Counted from the stretch's first letter, positions 8,361 to 17,255 are shown. The stretch: 64,000 nucleotides of DNA from Mesorhizobium comanense (GCF_005503535.1 NZ_SCNN01000002.1:186001-250000), one strand, 5' to 3'. Notes: a model not told the origin generated them from the sequence alone. Numbers and translations are program-made.

Positions 8361-8909
8361 ATGTTCCAGCGCCTTTTTGGTCGCGAACGTCACGCCAACC
8401 GCGCCATCACGGACGCGCTTTACGCACAAATCGTGGCGGCGGCGCGGCAGACAGTATTTTATTCCCATTGGAATGTGCCGGACACGCCGCTCGGCCGTTT
8501 CGAGATGCTTTCGCTGCATATGTTCCTGGTCCAGCATCGGTTGCGCGGGGAGGACGGCGTGGCGCAGGATATCGCGCAGGTGCTGGTCGACGAGTTCTTC
8601 CTCGATGTCGATCATTCGCTGCGCGAACTTGGCATCGGCGATGTCGGCGTGCCCAAGCGCATGAAGAAGCTGGCGAAGATGTTTTATGGCCGCACCGCGG
8701 CCTATGATGATGCGCTGGAAAGAAATGATGTCGAAGGGCTGACCGCCGCACTTGCCCGCAATGTCCGGCCAGATGCCGGTACATGGCCGGAGGCGCCGCA
8801 ACTGGCCGCCTATGTGACCGAGGCCTGCCGTCAGTTGGCCGCCCGTCCGACCGAATCAATCGTTTCCGGCACCGTGGCCTTTCCGCTCCCCAGCGAGGTT
8901 GACCGATGA
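8361..8909 (+). CDS. Ubiquinol-cytochrome c chaperone family protein (CBP3/UQCC1-like)
   Basis: 182 residues. The segments WNVPDTPLGRFEMLSLHMFLV, DIAQVLVDEFFLDVDHSLRELGIGD and VPKRMKKLAKMFYGR are typical of the CBP3/UQCC family, whose mitochondrial members assist assembly of cytochrome bc1. An upstream in-frame ATG at 8310 exists, but the conserved region begins with MFQRLFG, so 8361 is chosen. Its stop overlaps the start of the DUF177 gene by 4 bp. In alphaproteobacteria this gene regularly precedes DUF177-plsX-fabH. The bacterial role is only presumed from the family. Confidence 0.85.
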   Translation: MFQRLFGRERHANRAITDALYAQIVAAARQTVFYSHWNVPDTPLGRFEMLSLHMFLVQHRLRGEDGVAQDIAQVLVDEFFLDVDHSLRELGIGDVGVPKRMKKLAKMFYGRTAAYDDALERNDVEGLTAALARNVRPDAGTWPEAPQLAAYVTEACRQLAARPTESIVSGTVAFPLPSEVDR

Positions 8910-9454
8910 AACACGCTGATCCGCAAAGCCCGGTTTCCTTTTTCGCGAACGTCGCCCGGCTGCCGCAGAAAGGGCTTCCCGTGGTGATCGAAGCCGATGC
9001 CGCGCAGCGCGCGGCGCTTGCCGTTGAGCATGGCCTTCTGTCGGTCGAAGCCTATCGAGCCGAACTCCTGGTGACGTCCTGGAAGCGCAATGGCGTGAAG
9101 GTCAGCGGCCGTGTCGAGGCCGATATCACCCAGGCCTGCATCGTCACGCTCGAACCCGTCGTGGCCCATATCGACGAACCGGTCGAGGCGCTGTTGCTGC
9201 CGGAGGATTCAAAACTTGGAAGGCTGGGTTTCGAAGGCGGTGGCGAGATATTGCTCGATGCGGACGGACCTGACGCTCCGGAGACATTTTCGGGCGACAC
9301 GATCGATGTCGGGGCTCTTGCCGAGCAGTTCTTCGGACTGGCGATCGACCCCTATCCGCGCAAGCAGGGCGCGTCGCTGGACACTGCCGGCGATGCTGAA
9401 CCGGCTGAGAACGAATTTCAGCAAAAACTGCGATCCTTGCTGGGAAAATCCTGA
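8906..9454 (+). CDS. DUF177 (YceD-like) protein
   Basis: 182 residues. The YceD/DUF177 pattern is present: an N-terminal beta region, then the conserved SGRVEADITQACIVTLEPV containing the family cysteine, and an acidic C-terminal half (EDSKLGRLGFEGG, DVGALAEQFFGLAIDPYPRK). Family members are linked to 23S rRNA accumulation and usually lie upstream of rpmF and plsX; here rpmF is absent, as is common in Rhizobiales. The start overlaps the UQCC gene stop (ATGA). Confidence 0.88.
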   Translation: MKHADPQSPVSFFANVARLPQKGLPVVIEADAAQRAALAVEHGLLSVEAYRAELLVTSWKRNGVKVSGRVEADITQACIVTLEPVVAHIDEPVEALLLPEDSKLGRLGFEGGGEILLDADGPDAPETFSGDTIDVGALAEQFFGLAIDPYPRKQGASLDTAGDAEPAENEFQQKLRSLLGKS

Positions 9455-9568
9455 AAACCTCGCCCGCGACGGAAAAGTCGGTTGTACGAAAACCCAAAAC
9501 CGCTATTTTCGCCGAACCTTCGCGATCACCAAAGCGACCTGCCGCATAACCCGTGAGATGAATACCGC

Positions 9569-10639
9569 GTGATCAGGATTTCCATCGATGCCATGGGCGG
9601 CGATCACGGACCAGCCGTGGTCATCCCGGCGCTCATGACCGTCGCCACCCGTCGTCCCGACATCCGCTTCGTCATCTACGGGCGTGAGGAACTGGTGCGC
9701 CCTGAACTGGCCAAGTTTCCCAAACTGGCCGAGGTGAGCGAGTTCTTCCACTGCGAGATCGCGGTCAGGATGGACGACAAGCCAAGCCAGGCGCTGCGCC
9801 ATGGCCGCTGGAAGTCTTCGATGTGGAAGGCGATCGAAGCGGTCAAGTCCGGCGCGGCCGATGCCTGCATCTCCGCCGGCAACACCGGTGCGCTGATGGC
9901 GATGTCGAAATTCTGCCTGCGCACCATGGCCACCATCGACCGTCCGGCGATCGCTGCATTGTGGCCGACCTTGCGCGGCGAAAGCGTGGTTCTGGATGTC
10001 GGCGCCACCATTGGCGCTGATGCGCACCAGCTCATTGATTTCGCCATTCTGGGCACCGGCATGGCGCGTTCGGTGTTCGGCATCGCCCGGCCAACGGTCG
10101 GCCTGCTCAATGTCGGCGTCGAAGAGATCAAGGGCCAGGAAGAGGTCAAGGAAGCCGGACGCATGCTGCGCGAGGCCAACATGGCCTCGATGAATTACCA
10201 TGGTTTTGTCGAGGGCGACGACATCGGCAAGGGTACGGTCGACGTCGTGGTCACGGAAGGTTTCGCCGGCAATATCGCGCTGAAGACCGCCGAAGGCACG
10301 GCGCGCCAGATCGCGGGTTACTTGCGTGCCGCCATGAGCCGCACCCTGATGGCCAAGATCGGCTATGTCTTCGCCAAGGGCGCCTTCGACCGCTTGCGCG
10401 AAAAGATGGATGTCGGCCGCTCCAACGGCGGCGTTTTCCTCGGGCTGAACGGCATCGTCGTCAAAAGCCATGGCGGCGCGGATTCGGATGGTTTTGCCGC
10501 CGCGATCGAGCTTGGCTACGACATGGTGCGCAACAATCTGCTCGACCGCATCGAGGCCGACCTGGACCTGTTTCATGCGCGCAACCCGCATGCCCTGACA
10601 TCCCGGAAATCCGACGTCGTTAGCGACGCGAAGGAATAG
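9569..10639 (+). CDS. plsX: Phosphate acyltransferase PlsX
   Basis: 356 residues. The N-terminus [12 protein letters not shown] is diagnostic of PlsX, which converts acyl-ACP to acyl-phosphate for phospholipid synthesis at the membrane. Further conserved segments are [21 protein letters not shown] and [17 protein letters not shown], and [15 protein letters not shown] near the C-terminus. Translation starts at GTG 9569. Ten bases separate its stop from fabH, so the two are co-transcribed, linking phospholipid and fatty-acid initiation. Confidence 0.97.
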   Translation: MIRISIDAMGGDHGPAVVIPALMTVATRRPDIRFVIYGREELVRPELAKFPKLAEVSEFFHCEIAVRMDDKPSQALRHGRWKSSMWKAIEAVKSGAADACISAGNTGALMAMSKFCLRTMATIDRPAIAALWPTLRGESVVLDVGATIGADAHQLIDFAILGTGMARSVFGIARPTVGLLNVGVEEIKGQEEVKEAGRMLREANMASMNYHGFVEGDDIGKGTVDVVVTEGFAGNIALKTAEGTARQIAGYLRAAMSRTLMAKIGYVFAKGAFDRLREKMDVGRSNGGVFLGLNGIVVKSHGGADSDGFAAAIELGYDMVRNNLLDRIEADLDLFHARNPHALTSRKSDVVSDAKE

Positions 10640-10648
10640 GAAAGAGCT

Positions 10649-11620
10649 TTGATCAGATCAATCGTGCGCGGCACGGGCGCCGCGCTGCCCCGCCGCATCA
10701 TGAAGAATGCCGATTTCGAAGGCATGGTCGAAACCTCGGACGAGTGGATCGCCCAGCGCACCGGCATCCGCCAGCGCCACATCGCCGGTGACGACGAGAC
10801 GACGGCTTCTCTTGGCGAGGCCGCGGCGCGCGCGGCGCTCGCCAATGCCGGACTGACGCCTGATGATATCGACCTGATCGTGTTGGCGACCTCGACGCCC
10901 AACAACACGTTTCCGGCCACCGCGGTGGAAATCCAGAACCGGCTCGGTATGCATCACGGCTTCGCCTTCGACATGCAGGCGGTGTGTTCGGGTTTCGTCT
11001 ATGCCGTGACCACGGCTGATCTTTACATCCGTGGCGGCCTCGCCAAACGCGTGCTGGTAATCGGCTCGGAGACTTTTTCACGCATTCTTGACTGGAGCGA
11101 CCGTTCGACCTGCGTGTTGTTCGGCGACGGCGCTGGCGCCTTGGTGCTGGAGGCAGGAGAGGGGACAGGCGGGATTGCCGACCACGGGGTGCTGGCTGCC
11201 AGCCTGCGTTCCGACGGCACGCACAAGGACAAGCTGTTCGTCGACGGCGGCCCTTCGACGACCGGAACGGTCGGCCATCTCAGGATGGAAGGCCGCGAAG
11301 TCTTCAAGCATGCGGTCGGCATGATCACCGACGTGATCGAGGCGACATTCTCACAGGCCGGCATATCAGCCGAGGATCTCGACTGGTTCGTGCCGCACCA
11401 GGCCAATAAACGGATTATTGACGCTTCGGCCAAGAAGCTCGGGATTGCCGAGGAAAAGGTGGTGGTTACCGTCAATTTGCACGGTAACACCTCGGCTGCT
11501 TCCGTGCCGCTGGCGCTTTCGGTGGCTGTCGCCGACGGCCGCATCAAGAAGGGCGACCTGGTGCTTCTGGAAGCCATGGGCGGTGGCTTCACTTGGGGCG
11601 CGGTTCTGGTTCGCTGGTAA
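10649..11620 (+). CDS. fabH: Beta-ketoacyl-ACP synthase III FabH
   Basis: 323 residues, standard length. The catalytic triad is visible: Cys113 in QAVCSGF, His near residue 250 in [10 protein letters not shown] and Asn near 280 in LHGNTSAAS. The N-terminal GTGAALPRR and [16 protein letters not shown] are typical. FabH condenses acetyl-CoA with malonyl-ACP to start fatty-acid synthesis in the cytoplasm. The start is TTG (10649), preceded by AGGAAAGAGC; no ATG fits. It follows plsX directly. Confidence 0.97.
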   Translation: MIRSIVRGTGAALPRRIMKNADFEGMVETSDEWIAQRTGIRQRHIAGDDETTASLGEAAARAALANAGLTPDDIDLIVLATSTPNNTFPATAVEIQNRLGMHHGFAFDMQAVCSGFVYAVTTADLYIRGGLAKRVLVIGSETFSRILDWSDRSTCVLFGDGAGALVLEAGEGTGGIADHGVLAASLRSDGTHKDKLFVDGGPSTTGTVGHLRMEGREVFKHAVGMITDVIEATFSQAGISAEDLDWFVPHQANKRIIDASAKKLGIAEEKVVVTVNLHGNTSAASVPLALSVAVADGRIKKGDLVLLEAMGGGFTWGAVLVRW

Positions 11621-11645
11621 GTGCCGCACGCCCCGGTTTCGGTCC

Positions 11646-11674
11646 TTGACCTTGCCGGATCAATTACTTAGGGT
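11646..11674 (+). promoter_or_regulatory. Candidate sigma-70 promoter for ihfA
   Basis: TTGACC at 11646-11651, a 17-bp spacer and TAGGGT at 11669-11674, about 50 bp before the ihfA start. The -35 box is good and the -10 box weak. Confidence 0.4.
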
Positions 11675-11722
11675 CTGCGGTTGTTGTGCCGATTTTGTGT
11701 TTTGAGCTGATGGGACGGTCGC

Positions 11723-12046
11723 ATGGGGGGAAAGACACTTACTCGCGCCGACCTGGCGGAGGCCGTATACCGAAAGGTCGGCCTGTCGCGCACTGAATCG
11801 GCCGAGCTCGTCGAGGCGGTTCTTGACGAGATTTGCGAAGCGATTGTGCGCGGCGAGACGGTCAAGCTGTCGTCTTTCGCGACCTTCCATGTCCGTTCCA
11901 AGAATGAGCGCATCGGCCGCAATCCAAAGACCGGCGAAGAGGTTCCGATCCTGCCGCGCCGGGTGATGACCTTCAAGTCGTCGAACGTGCTGAAGAGCCG
12001 CATCCTGCGTTCCCACCAGAACAGCAAGGCCAAGGGCGGCAAGTAG
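11723..12046 (+). CDS. ihfA: Integration host factor subunit alpha
   Basis: 107 residues of the HU/IHF fold. [33 protein letters not shown] forms the dimerisation helices, followed by [14 protein letters not shown] and the DNA-intercalating arm [14 protein letters not shown] with its proline. The LTRADLAEA start and KLSSFATF pattern separate IHF-alpha from HU. IHF bends DNA at specific sites together with the beta subunit, which is not in this window. The order fabH-ihfA-merR is conserved in many alphaproteobacteria. Confidence 0.95.
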   Translation: MGGKTLTRADLAEAVYRKVGLSRTESAELVEAVLDEICEAIVRGETVKLSSFATFHVRSKNERIGRNPKTGEEVPILPRRVMTFKSSNVLKSRILRSHQNSKAKGGK

Positions 12047-12259
12047 CCTGCCCATTGCGGTTGATAACCGGCCCTAACATGGCGCCGGACTTGAATATTG
12101 CTTCACAAACCGCTGAAATAAGCCCGATTCGGCAGCTTGGCCGGATTGGTGTTCCGCGTATGGTCCATTCCGCGCAAACGGAGTGAGCTTGTCTTTCTGT
12201 CGAGTGTGATCTCGTCTGAAGATCGTTCCGGGTCACGCTCCAGCGTGAGGATTTCGCCC

Positions 12260-12799
12260 ATGGACAAAAGCCCTGACGCCTTCCGCACCATCAGCGAGGT
12301 CGCCGAGGATCTCGACCTGCCGCAGCATGTGCTGCGTTTCTGGGAGACACGCTTCAACCAGATCAAGCCGATGAAGCGCGGCGGCGGCCGGCGCTACTAC
12401 CGGCCGCAGGACGTCGAGTTGATCAAGGGCATCCGTCATATGCTCTATGACCAGGGCTACACCATCAAGGGCGTGCAAAAGCTGCTGCGCGAAAACGGCA
12501 ATCATTTCCTGGTGGCCATCGGCAACGGCGACATGGCCGCTGTCGAAGCGATCTCGCAACGCAAGCAGGCCGACCAGGTGCCGCTGACGCCGGCCGCGCA
12601 GCCGCGCGGCGGCGACGATGAACTGGTTGGCCAGCCAAGGGTCAAGCCGAGCCGCCGCTTCTTCGGCCTGGGCAAGAGCGACGAGGAGGGGCCGGTGCCG
12701 CCTGACGCGTCGAAACTGTCGCGGGACAATCGCGCGCTGCTGCAGGAGGCGCTGTTCGACCTCTTGGAATGCAAGCGACTGCTTGACCAGGTGCGCTGA
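12260..12799 (+). CDS. MerR family transcriptional regulator
   Basis: 179 residues from the ATG at 12260. The MerR winged helix lies at residues 9-75: [23 protein letters not shown] (helix-turn-helix), then [36 protein letters not shown]. Past this a long, proline-rich and poorly conserved linker leads to a C-terminal helix [24 protein letters not shown], in place of a metal- or drug-binding domain. The longer frame back to 12137 lacks family sequence. This regulator next to ihfA is a conserved alphaproteobacterial neighbour; its effector and targets are unknown. Confidence 0.9.
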   Translation: MDKSPDAFRTISEVAEDLDLPQHVLRFWETRFNQIKPMKRGGGRRYYRPQDVELIKGIRHMLYDQGYTIKGVQKLLRENGNHFLVAIGNGDMAAVEAISQRKQADQVPLTPAAQPRGGDDELVGQPRVKPSRRFFGLGKSDEEGPVPPDASKLSRDNRALLQEALFDLLECKRLLDQVR

Positions 12800-12854
12800 C
12801 AGCCACGGAGCGCTTTAAAGCCTCGAAGCTGGAACCCGCCTCCGGGCAGGGCGT

Positions 12855-12898
12855 TACGTTTCCTTCTGCAAGACGCGAGCAAAAGCAAAGGAAACGTA
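12855..12898 (+). promoter_or_regulatory. 11-bp perfect hairpin that covers the ribosome binding site of the next gene
   Basis: TACGTTTCCTT (12855-12865) and AAGGAAACGTA (12888-12898) are exact inverted copies separated by 22 bases. The right arm contains the Shine-Dalgarno AAGGA and the A of the ATG at 12898, so in mRNA the stem would hide the translation start. No T-run follows, which argues against a terminator. A DNA operator or an RNA switch both remain possible. Confidence 0.6.
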
Positions 12899-13203
12899 TG
12901 ATGGCATCATTTTCGACCCTTTCGGACATTGACCTGGAAAAGCAGGTCGCGATCCTGTCACGGGAACTCGCGGCATTGCGCAAGGCAGTGTCAAAGCGGG
13001 GTGGCGCTTATTATGACGACGGCCGTGATGCCGCTCTCGATACATATTCCGATCTTGCCGGCCGCCTGCGCGATGCCATGCCCGCAATCCGCAAACAGGG
13101 CAGGGTGATCGAGAAATCGGCCCGCGACCATCCAGCGGCAGCGGCCACCGTTGGCCTTGTCGTGCTCGGTGTCGTCGCCAGTCTGCTGTTCAGCCGGCGC
13201 TGA
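12898..13203 (+). CDS. Small DUF883/ElaB-like membrane-anchored protein
   Basis: 101 residues. An amphipathic helical N-terminal part (LEKQVAILSRELAALRKAVSK) is followed by a variable middle and a single C-terminal membrane helix (ATVGLVVLGVVASLLF) ending in SRR. This matches ElaB/YqjD/DUF883 proteins, stress-induced inner-membrane proteins that in E. coli can bind ribosomes. The start is one of two adjacent ATG codons (12898 or 12901), with AAGGA six bases before the first. The hairpin at 12855-12898 covers this start. Assignment is by architecture and is moderately sure. Confidence 0.7.
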   Translation: MMASFSTLSDIDLEKQVAILSRELAALRKAVSKRGGAYYDDGRDAALDTYSDLAGRLRDAMPAIRKQGRVIEKSARDHPAAAATVGLVVLGVVASLLFSRR

Positions 13204-13232
13204 TGCATTCAGGTACAGCGAATTAGGAAGGA

Positions 13233-13265
13233 AATGGCGGCTCGCCTTCTTGCGCGGCCGCCATT
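13233..13265. terminator. Possible bidirectional terminator hairpin
   Basis: Nine-base arms AATGGCGGC (13233-13241) and GCCGCCATT (13257-13265) with a 15-base loop lie between two convergent genes. The T-runs are weak, so efficiency is doubtful. Confidence 0.45.
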
Positions 13266-13275
13266 GCCGATTTTA

Positions 13276-14253
13276 TCAACGGCTTATGATACGGCTTTGG
13301 CATTTGGCGCGCAGCGCGTCGGCATAGAGGCGGACCACGCCGCTGTGCTGGCGGCGCAGGAACGCCGACTGGTCCAGCCGCCAGAGCAGCTCGATCTCGC
13401 CGGCAAACGCGGGATTCGTGGTCGTGCCATAGCCCGCGCCTGGATAGACGACGATCTCGCCGCCATAGAGACGATCATCGGTAACCAGGAAGTCGATCCT
13501 GATATAATCGAGGTCGCCGGCGATGACAGGGGCGATCGATATCGCTTCACGGACATAGTCGAGAAGCCGCGTGTTGGCGGGCACGGCCTGGTCCTCGCGG
13601 GGATAGTCCGGGTCGCGCCCGGGCAATGGATTGGCGTCCCGGTCCAGAAGCAGCGAACGTCCCGCTTCCTTATCCTCGACCCAGGCATGCGTTACCACGC
13701 CGCCGCAGACATGCACCTTGATGTCGGTTGCAATCGTTGTTCCGGAGAGCGCGAGCCGCTCTTCCACGAAGACGGTGGGAACGATGGGCCAATAGGCCCA
13801 TTCGCCATTGCGACGGCCATAGCGCTTTCTCAGCCAGTGCCTCGCCTTGGCGATGATGGCGCCGCGATCGGGGACGCCATTGGCCACGAATATGTTCATG
13901 GCGCAGCCATGGTTGGTCTTGATGATGACATCACCCGCCAGCAAGTCGAGCGGAATGTCGGCGGGATCGCGCCCAAACCAGAGCGTCCGGGGCACGGCAA
14001 GTTCGGGGCAGGCGCCGCGCAGGTGAGCCTTGGCCGCAAGCTTGTCTGTCAACGTGACGAACAGAGGGTTGCGGTCGACGACTTTCCGCCAGAGCAACAT
14101 CTCATGGTATGTTTCGGGCGTGGCCAGATTGGGCAAATAGCCCAGTTTTATTGCGAAGCGCACAGTAAGCGCGGGGTGGCGAAGGATCAGAAACAGCCCC
14201 GCGACCGACAGAATGATACGTCCTGTCCAGGAAAAACTGGCCTTGGCAGACAT
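13276..14253 (-). CDS. TupA-like ATP-grasp protein, copy 1
   Basis: 325 residues. The pattern matches TupA-like ATP-grasp proteins of polysaccharide loci: KLGYLPN, DRNPLFVTLTDKLAAK, VPRTLWFGRD, the lysine segment DVIIKTNHGCAMNIFV and the acidic end GDLDYIRIDFLVTDDRLYGGEI. The TupA of teichuronopeptide synthesis is the namesake; related enzymes attach amino acids to glycans using ATP. It is about 70 percent identical by eye to the next gene, with the same length and orientation, so the two are tandem duplicates. No glycosyltransferase is adjacent; the EPS locus begins about 4 kb away. Confidence 0.78.
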   Translation of the reverse strand: MSAKASFSWTGRIILSVAGLFLILRHPALTVRFAIKLGYLPNLATPETYHEMLLWRKVVDRNPLFVTLTDKLAAKAHLRGACPELAVPRTLWFGRDPADIPLDLLAGDVIIKTNHGCAMNIFVANGVPDRGAIIAKARHWLRKRYGRRNGEWAYWPIVPTVFVEERLALSGTTIATDIKVHVCGGVVTHAWVEDKEAGRSLLLDRDANPLPGRDPDYPREDQAVPANTRLLDYVREAISIAPVIAGDLDYIRIDFLVTDDRLYGGEIVVYPGAGYGTTTNPAFAGEIELLWRLDQSAFLRRQHSGVVRLYADALRAKCQSRIISR

Positions 14254-14281
14254 CGGGAATACCTGGCCATTGTTGGCTGAG

Positions 14282-14308
14282 TCCGATCCGGAAACATCAT
14301 GGATCGGA
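14282..14308. promoter_or_regulatory. 8-bp inverted repeat upstream of ATP-grasp copy 1
   Basis: TCCGATCC (14282-14289) and GGATCGGA (14301-14308), spacer 11 bases, centred about 42 bp before the ATG at 14253. It could be an operator or a 5' UTR hairpin. Confidence 0.35.
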
Positions 14309-14421
14309 TGTATCCATGCCTATCGTGATTTTGTGCTTTCGTAAAAGGGTAAGTGGGCACAGCTATCCTGAATTGGCATGAATTGTCGGTCAGCCGGCCT
14401 TCTGCGGAGCACCTCTCATTT

Positions 14422-15408
14422 TCATTCCGGACTGCGAGCTATGGCGTCGTCCCGGTATCTGGCACGAAGTGCATTTGCATAGACGGCCATGACGCCCTTG
14501 TGCCGCCGTCGCAGAAAGGCGGATTGATCGATCCTCCAGAGGTGCTCGATTTCCGCCGCGATCGCCGGGTTCGTCCATGTGCCGTATCCGGCGGCGGAAT
14601 AGGCTGTGATCTCGCCGGCATAAAGGCGATCGTCGGTGACCAGGAAGTCCACCCGGATATAGTCGAGGTCGCCGGCTATGCCGGGCGCCATCGAGATTGC
14701 CTGGCGGACATGGTCGAGCAGCCTCGCATTGACGGGCAGTCCCTGGTCTTCACCGGGATAGTCCGGATCGCGGCCGGGCAACGGATTGGCCTTCCGGTCG
14801 AACAGCACCGAACGTTTGGCGTGCTTATCCTCCACCCAGACGTGGCATATCACCCCGCTGCAGACATGGACCTTGATGTCGGTGGCAATCGTACCGCCGC
14901 TGAGCGCAAGCCGCTCTTCCACGAAAACGCTGGGTACGACAGGCCAGTAGGCCCACTCGCCATTGCGCCGCCCATAGCGTTTCCTGAGCCAGCGGCGCGC
15001 CTTGCGCTCGATGTCGGCGCGATCCGGTTTGCCGTCGCAAACGAACATGTTCATCGCGCAGCCGTGGTTTGCCTTGACCACGACGGCACCGGTCAGCAGA
15101 TCCTGGGGAATGTCCGCGGCGTCACGTCCGCGCCAGAGCGTCCTTGGTATGGCGATCTCGGGGCAAATCGCATGGATATAGGCCTTGGCCGCGAGCTTGT
15201 CGGTCAGCGTGACGAAGAGCGGGTTGCGATCGAGGATCTTTCGCCACAGCAGAAGCTCATGGTAGCGCGTCGGCGCGGCCGGATTGGGCAGATAGCCCAG
15301 CTTCATGAAGAAGCGCACGATGAGAACAGGGTGGCGAAGCGTCAGCCACAATCGGGCCGCCGACAGGACAATGCGGTTTGTCCGGGAAAGATCGGCCTTG
15401 GCCGTCAT
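14422..15408 (-). CDS. TupA-like ATP-grasp protein, copy 2
   Basis: 328 residues, a close paralogue of the gene at 13276-14253, with identical blocks such as DRNPLFVTLTDKLAAKA, RKRYGRRNGEWAYWP, FVEERLALSG and NPLPGRDPDYP. The ATP-grasp lysine (VVVKANHGCAMNMFV) and acidic C-terminal motif are kept, so both copies should be active. Differences cluster in the acceptor-side loops (residues about 100-125 and 185-205). The 168-bp gap between the copies allows independent promoters. Like copy 1, it probably modifies a cell-surface glycan, which is inference. Confidence 0.78.
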   Translation of the reverse strand: MTAKADLSRTNRIVLSAARLWLTLRHPVLIVRFFMKLGYLPNPAAPTRYHELLLWRKILDRNPLFVTLTDKLAAKAYIHAICPEIAIPRTLWRGRDAADIPQDLLTGAVVVKANHGCAMNMFVCDGKPDRADIERKARRWLRKRYGRRNGEWAYWPVVPSVFVEERLALSGGTIATDIKVHVCSGVICHVWVEDKHAKRSVLFDRKANPLPGRDPDYPGEDQGLPVNARLLDHVRQAISMAPGIAGDLDYIRVDFLVTDDRLYAGEITAYSAAGYGTWTNPAIAAEIEHLWRIDQSAFLRRRHKGVMAVYANALRARYRDDAIARSPE

Positions 15409-15433
15409 CGGGATACCTGACTGGTTGACGAAA

Positions 15434-15449
15434 ACTGACTCCGGTCAGT
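15434..15449. promoter_or_regulatory. Short palindrome (ACTGAC-N4-GTCAGT) upstream of ATP-grasp copy 2
   Basis: A 6-bp perfect inverted repeat with a 4-base spacer, 26 bp upstream of the ATG at 15408. Further TGAC/GTCA half-sites flank it. This geometry resembles TetR-type operators, but no TetR gene lies nearby. Confidence 0.3.
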
Positions 15450-15652
15450 GTATGCCGGTCAGAAACATCCCGCCGTATCGCGATTTGGCTTTGCGCGGAA
15501 GATACCGCTATCTCCGATGGATGACCAAAATGCCAGTCCAGCGAAGTTTGCCGCAACACGCCCGATTCATGGTGAGCTTGGCGATGTAAAGCCAAGAGAG
15601 ATCAGCCTTGAACAAGAAGCCAAGGCTGGTCTTCTCGTTGGAGGCTGCGGTA

Positions 15653-15856
15653 TCAGGCCTTCTTCACCATCTTCTTCATGTGGTGATGGTGATGATGGTG
15701 GTGGTGGTGATGATGGCGATGGTGGTGGCGATGATGATGGTGATGACGATGGTGCTTTGCCATCGGTGCCGCATCCGCACTCGCCACGCCGATAGCCGGC
15801 ACGGTGAAGGCAACTGCGACTGCGAGGCCGAGGGCCGAGAGGAGGGACTTCTTCAT
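15653..15856 (-). CDS. Small secreted polyhistidine protein
   Basis: 67 residues. A clear Sec signal peptide (MKKSLLSALGLAVAVAFTVP, cleavage near ASADAA, residue 30) precedes a mature chain of about 37 residues in which 22 of residues 35-59 are histidine, broken by three arginines, and which ends KKMVKKA. The mature peptide should bind Ni, Zn, Cu or Co in the periplasm, or buffer protons. The signal peptide and in-frame stop argue that it is a gene and not merely a CAT-rich repeat. No metal transporter or metalloenzyme gene is adjacent. Stretches of histidine codons are slippage-prone, so length may vary between strains. Confidence 0.75.
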   Translation of the reverse strand: MKKSLLSALGLAVAVAFTVPAIGVASADAAPMAKHHRHHHHHRHHHRHHHHHHHHHHHHMKKMVKKA

Positions 15857-16050
15857 GGATCGTTTCCTTTTTTCGCAGGCATGTTTAAATCGGGTCGAGG
15901 ACCCGACCGCCGCGCTTGAAATTACGCGCCCGAATTTTTTCGTCAGTATTTCCCGATTGTAGAATTTTGTTTCTGGACTGTTTCTGGCAAGGCGCGGTCT
16001 CCGGTGCTGCCGTCACAGGTCGAGGACCGCGCTTTCGCCGCCTGTTTCGG

Positions 16051-16665
16051 CTACATCGGCGGAACCACGCCATGGTTTCCCACCACCACGCGGCTGGAGG
16101 TCAGCGTGCCGTCGGCCGCGCGCTGGGCGGTAACGAAGACCGTCGCGCCCGGCTTTATGTCGTCCGGCGTGGCTGCTGCGAAGGTCACCACGGGCGTGCT
16201 GTCGGGTATTGAGATCTTCTTGGTCTGCCCATTGTCATAGGTCAGCGTCACGGCGCGCCCGTTCACATCGGTGACGTCGGCCACGGTGCCGTTTGTCATG
16301 CGGCTGTTCGGCTGCAGGTCCCATGGACGGTCCCCTTCGCCGGTGCCCTTCAAAGCCGCCGGGAAAACCACGACCTCCAATGCGCCACTGCCGCCATCCG
16401 CCTTCGAAACGGAGGCAATACCGAGGAAATCGCCTTGCTTTATGTCCTTTACCGACGCGTTCTCGACGCCGGAAATCTTCCAGTCCTGATTGAGTTTGAC
16501 CACCGCGGTGTCACCTTGCCGGGTCTTCACCGTGAGCATCGGCGTTTCGAAACCGACGACCGTGCCGCGCACGCGCAGCATATCCGCCGCCTGGGCGGCA
16601 ACCGGGCTGCCGGCGAAAGCGCCGGCAAGCGTACCGAGCACGATAAGGGATGTCTTGAGGTTCAT
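16051..16665 (-). CDS. Secreted DUF5666-like OB-fold protein
   Basis: 204 residues. A signal peptide (SLIVLGTLAGAFAGSPVAAQA, cleavage near residue 27) is followed by two similar beta-rich modules: MLRVRGTVVGFETPMLTVKTRQGDTAVVKL (about 29-58) and NGTVADVTDVNGRAVTLTYDNGQTKKISI (about 124-152). Each is linked to a segment like DIKQGDFLGIASV or DIKPGATVFVTAQ, which is the DUF5666 pattern. The protein would be periplasmic; its function is unknown. ATG 16665 is chosen because the signal peptide begins there. Confidence 0.7.
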   Translation of the reverse strand: MNLKTSLIVLGTLAGAFAGSPVAAQAADMLRVRGTVVGFETPMLTVKTRQGDTAVVKLNQDWKISGVENASVKDIKQGDFLGIASVSKADGGSGALEVVVFPAALKGTGEGDRPWDLQPNSRMTNGTVADVTDVNGRAVTLTYDNGQTKKISIPDSTPVVTFAAATPDDIKPGATVFVTAQRAADGTLTSSRVVVGNHGVVPPM

Positions 16666-16947
16666 TGCATGGATCCTTCCAGGAGAGAGGCTGGCCGGAA
16701 CCGGATGGTCCTCATCCCAGCTACACCACGACAACGAATGGGCGTGGCCAAAGCGCCGGTCAAAAGGCAGCGGAAGCGTTCAAAACAACTTGATCGAGAG
16801 GCGTATGTGGGGCAGCGGCACGAGTTCAGCTTCACGATAACGTGACGGTCCGTTTGGTGCTTGGCAAATCGCCGGCGGCGGGGCATCTTCGCGCCGTCTC
16901 AGGCAACACCCTTTTCATCAAAACTCTTTCAGCCAACGGAGTTGCCA

Positions 16948-17232
16948 ATGCCCCAGAATGCAAAAGGCCATGCCGTCTCCCAACCAGTAACCAGGGAGAA
17001 TGGCCCGATTTACACGACCCTCAAGGCGATGCGCGAAACCCGCGGTTACAGCGTGGAGGAGCTTTCCCTGACCTGTGGCCTCGCCGTCGACGAGATCGAG
17101 GACATCGAGAACGGCAGGGAGTTCGATCCGGCGAAGCTGCGCCGCATCGCGTCCGCGCTTCGGCTGCCCGATGATGCCCTGATTGCTCCCGCCGCCGCTA
17201 TACCGGCCGCGCAAGGCCGGCCTCTGGCATAG
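16948..17232 (+). CDS. Small XRE-type helix-turn-helix protein
   Basis: 94 residues from ATG 16948, with ACGGAG seven bases upstream. An N-terminal tail of about 24 residues leads to a Cro/CI-type HTH: TLKAMRETRGYSVEELSLTCGL, then VDEIEDIENGREFDPAKLRRIASAL. There is no ligand or peptidase domain. A strong terminator follows at 17256, so the gene is probably monocistronic. Its targets are unknown. The 282-bp stretch before it (16666-16947) shows no other convincing feature. Confidence 0.8.
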   Translation: MPQNAKGHAVSQPVTRENGPIYTTLKAMRETRGYSVEELSLTCGLAVDEIEDIENGREFDPAKLRRIASALRLPDDALIAPAAAIPAAQGRPLA

Positions 17233-17255
17233 AACCGGCAACACGCATATCCAGG

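Noticed and set aside
15660..15760. CAT/CAC-rich tract as a microsatellite or CRISPR-like repeat
   Set aside because: The tract is inside an open frame with signal peptide and stop codon, has no fixed spacers, and is better read as polyhistidine coding.
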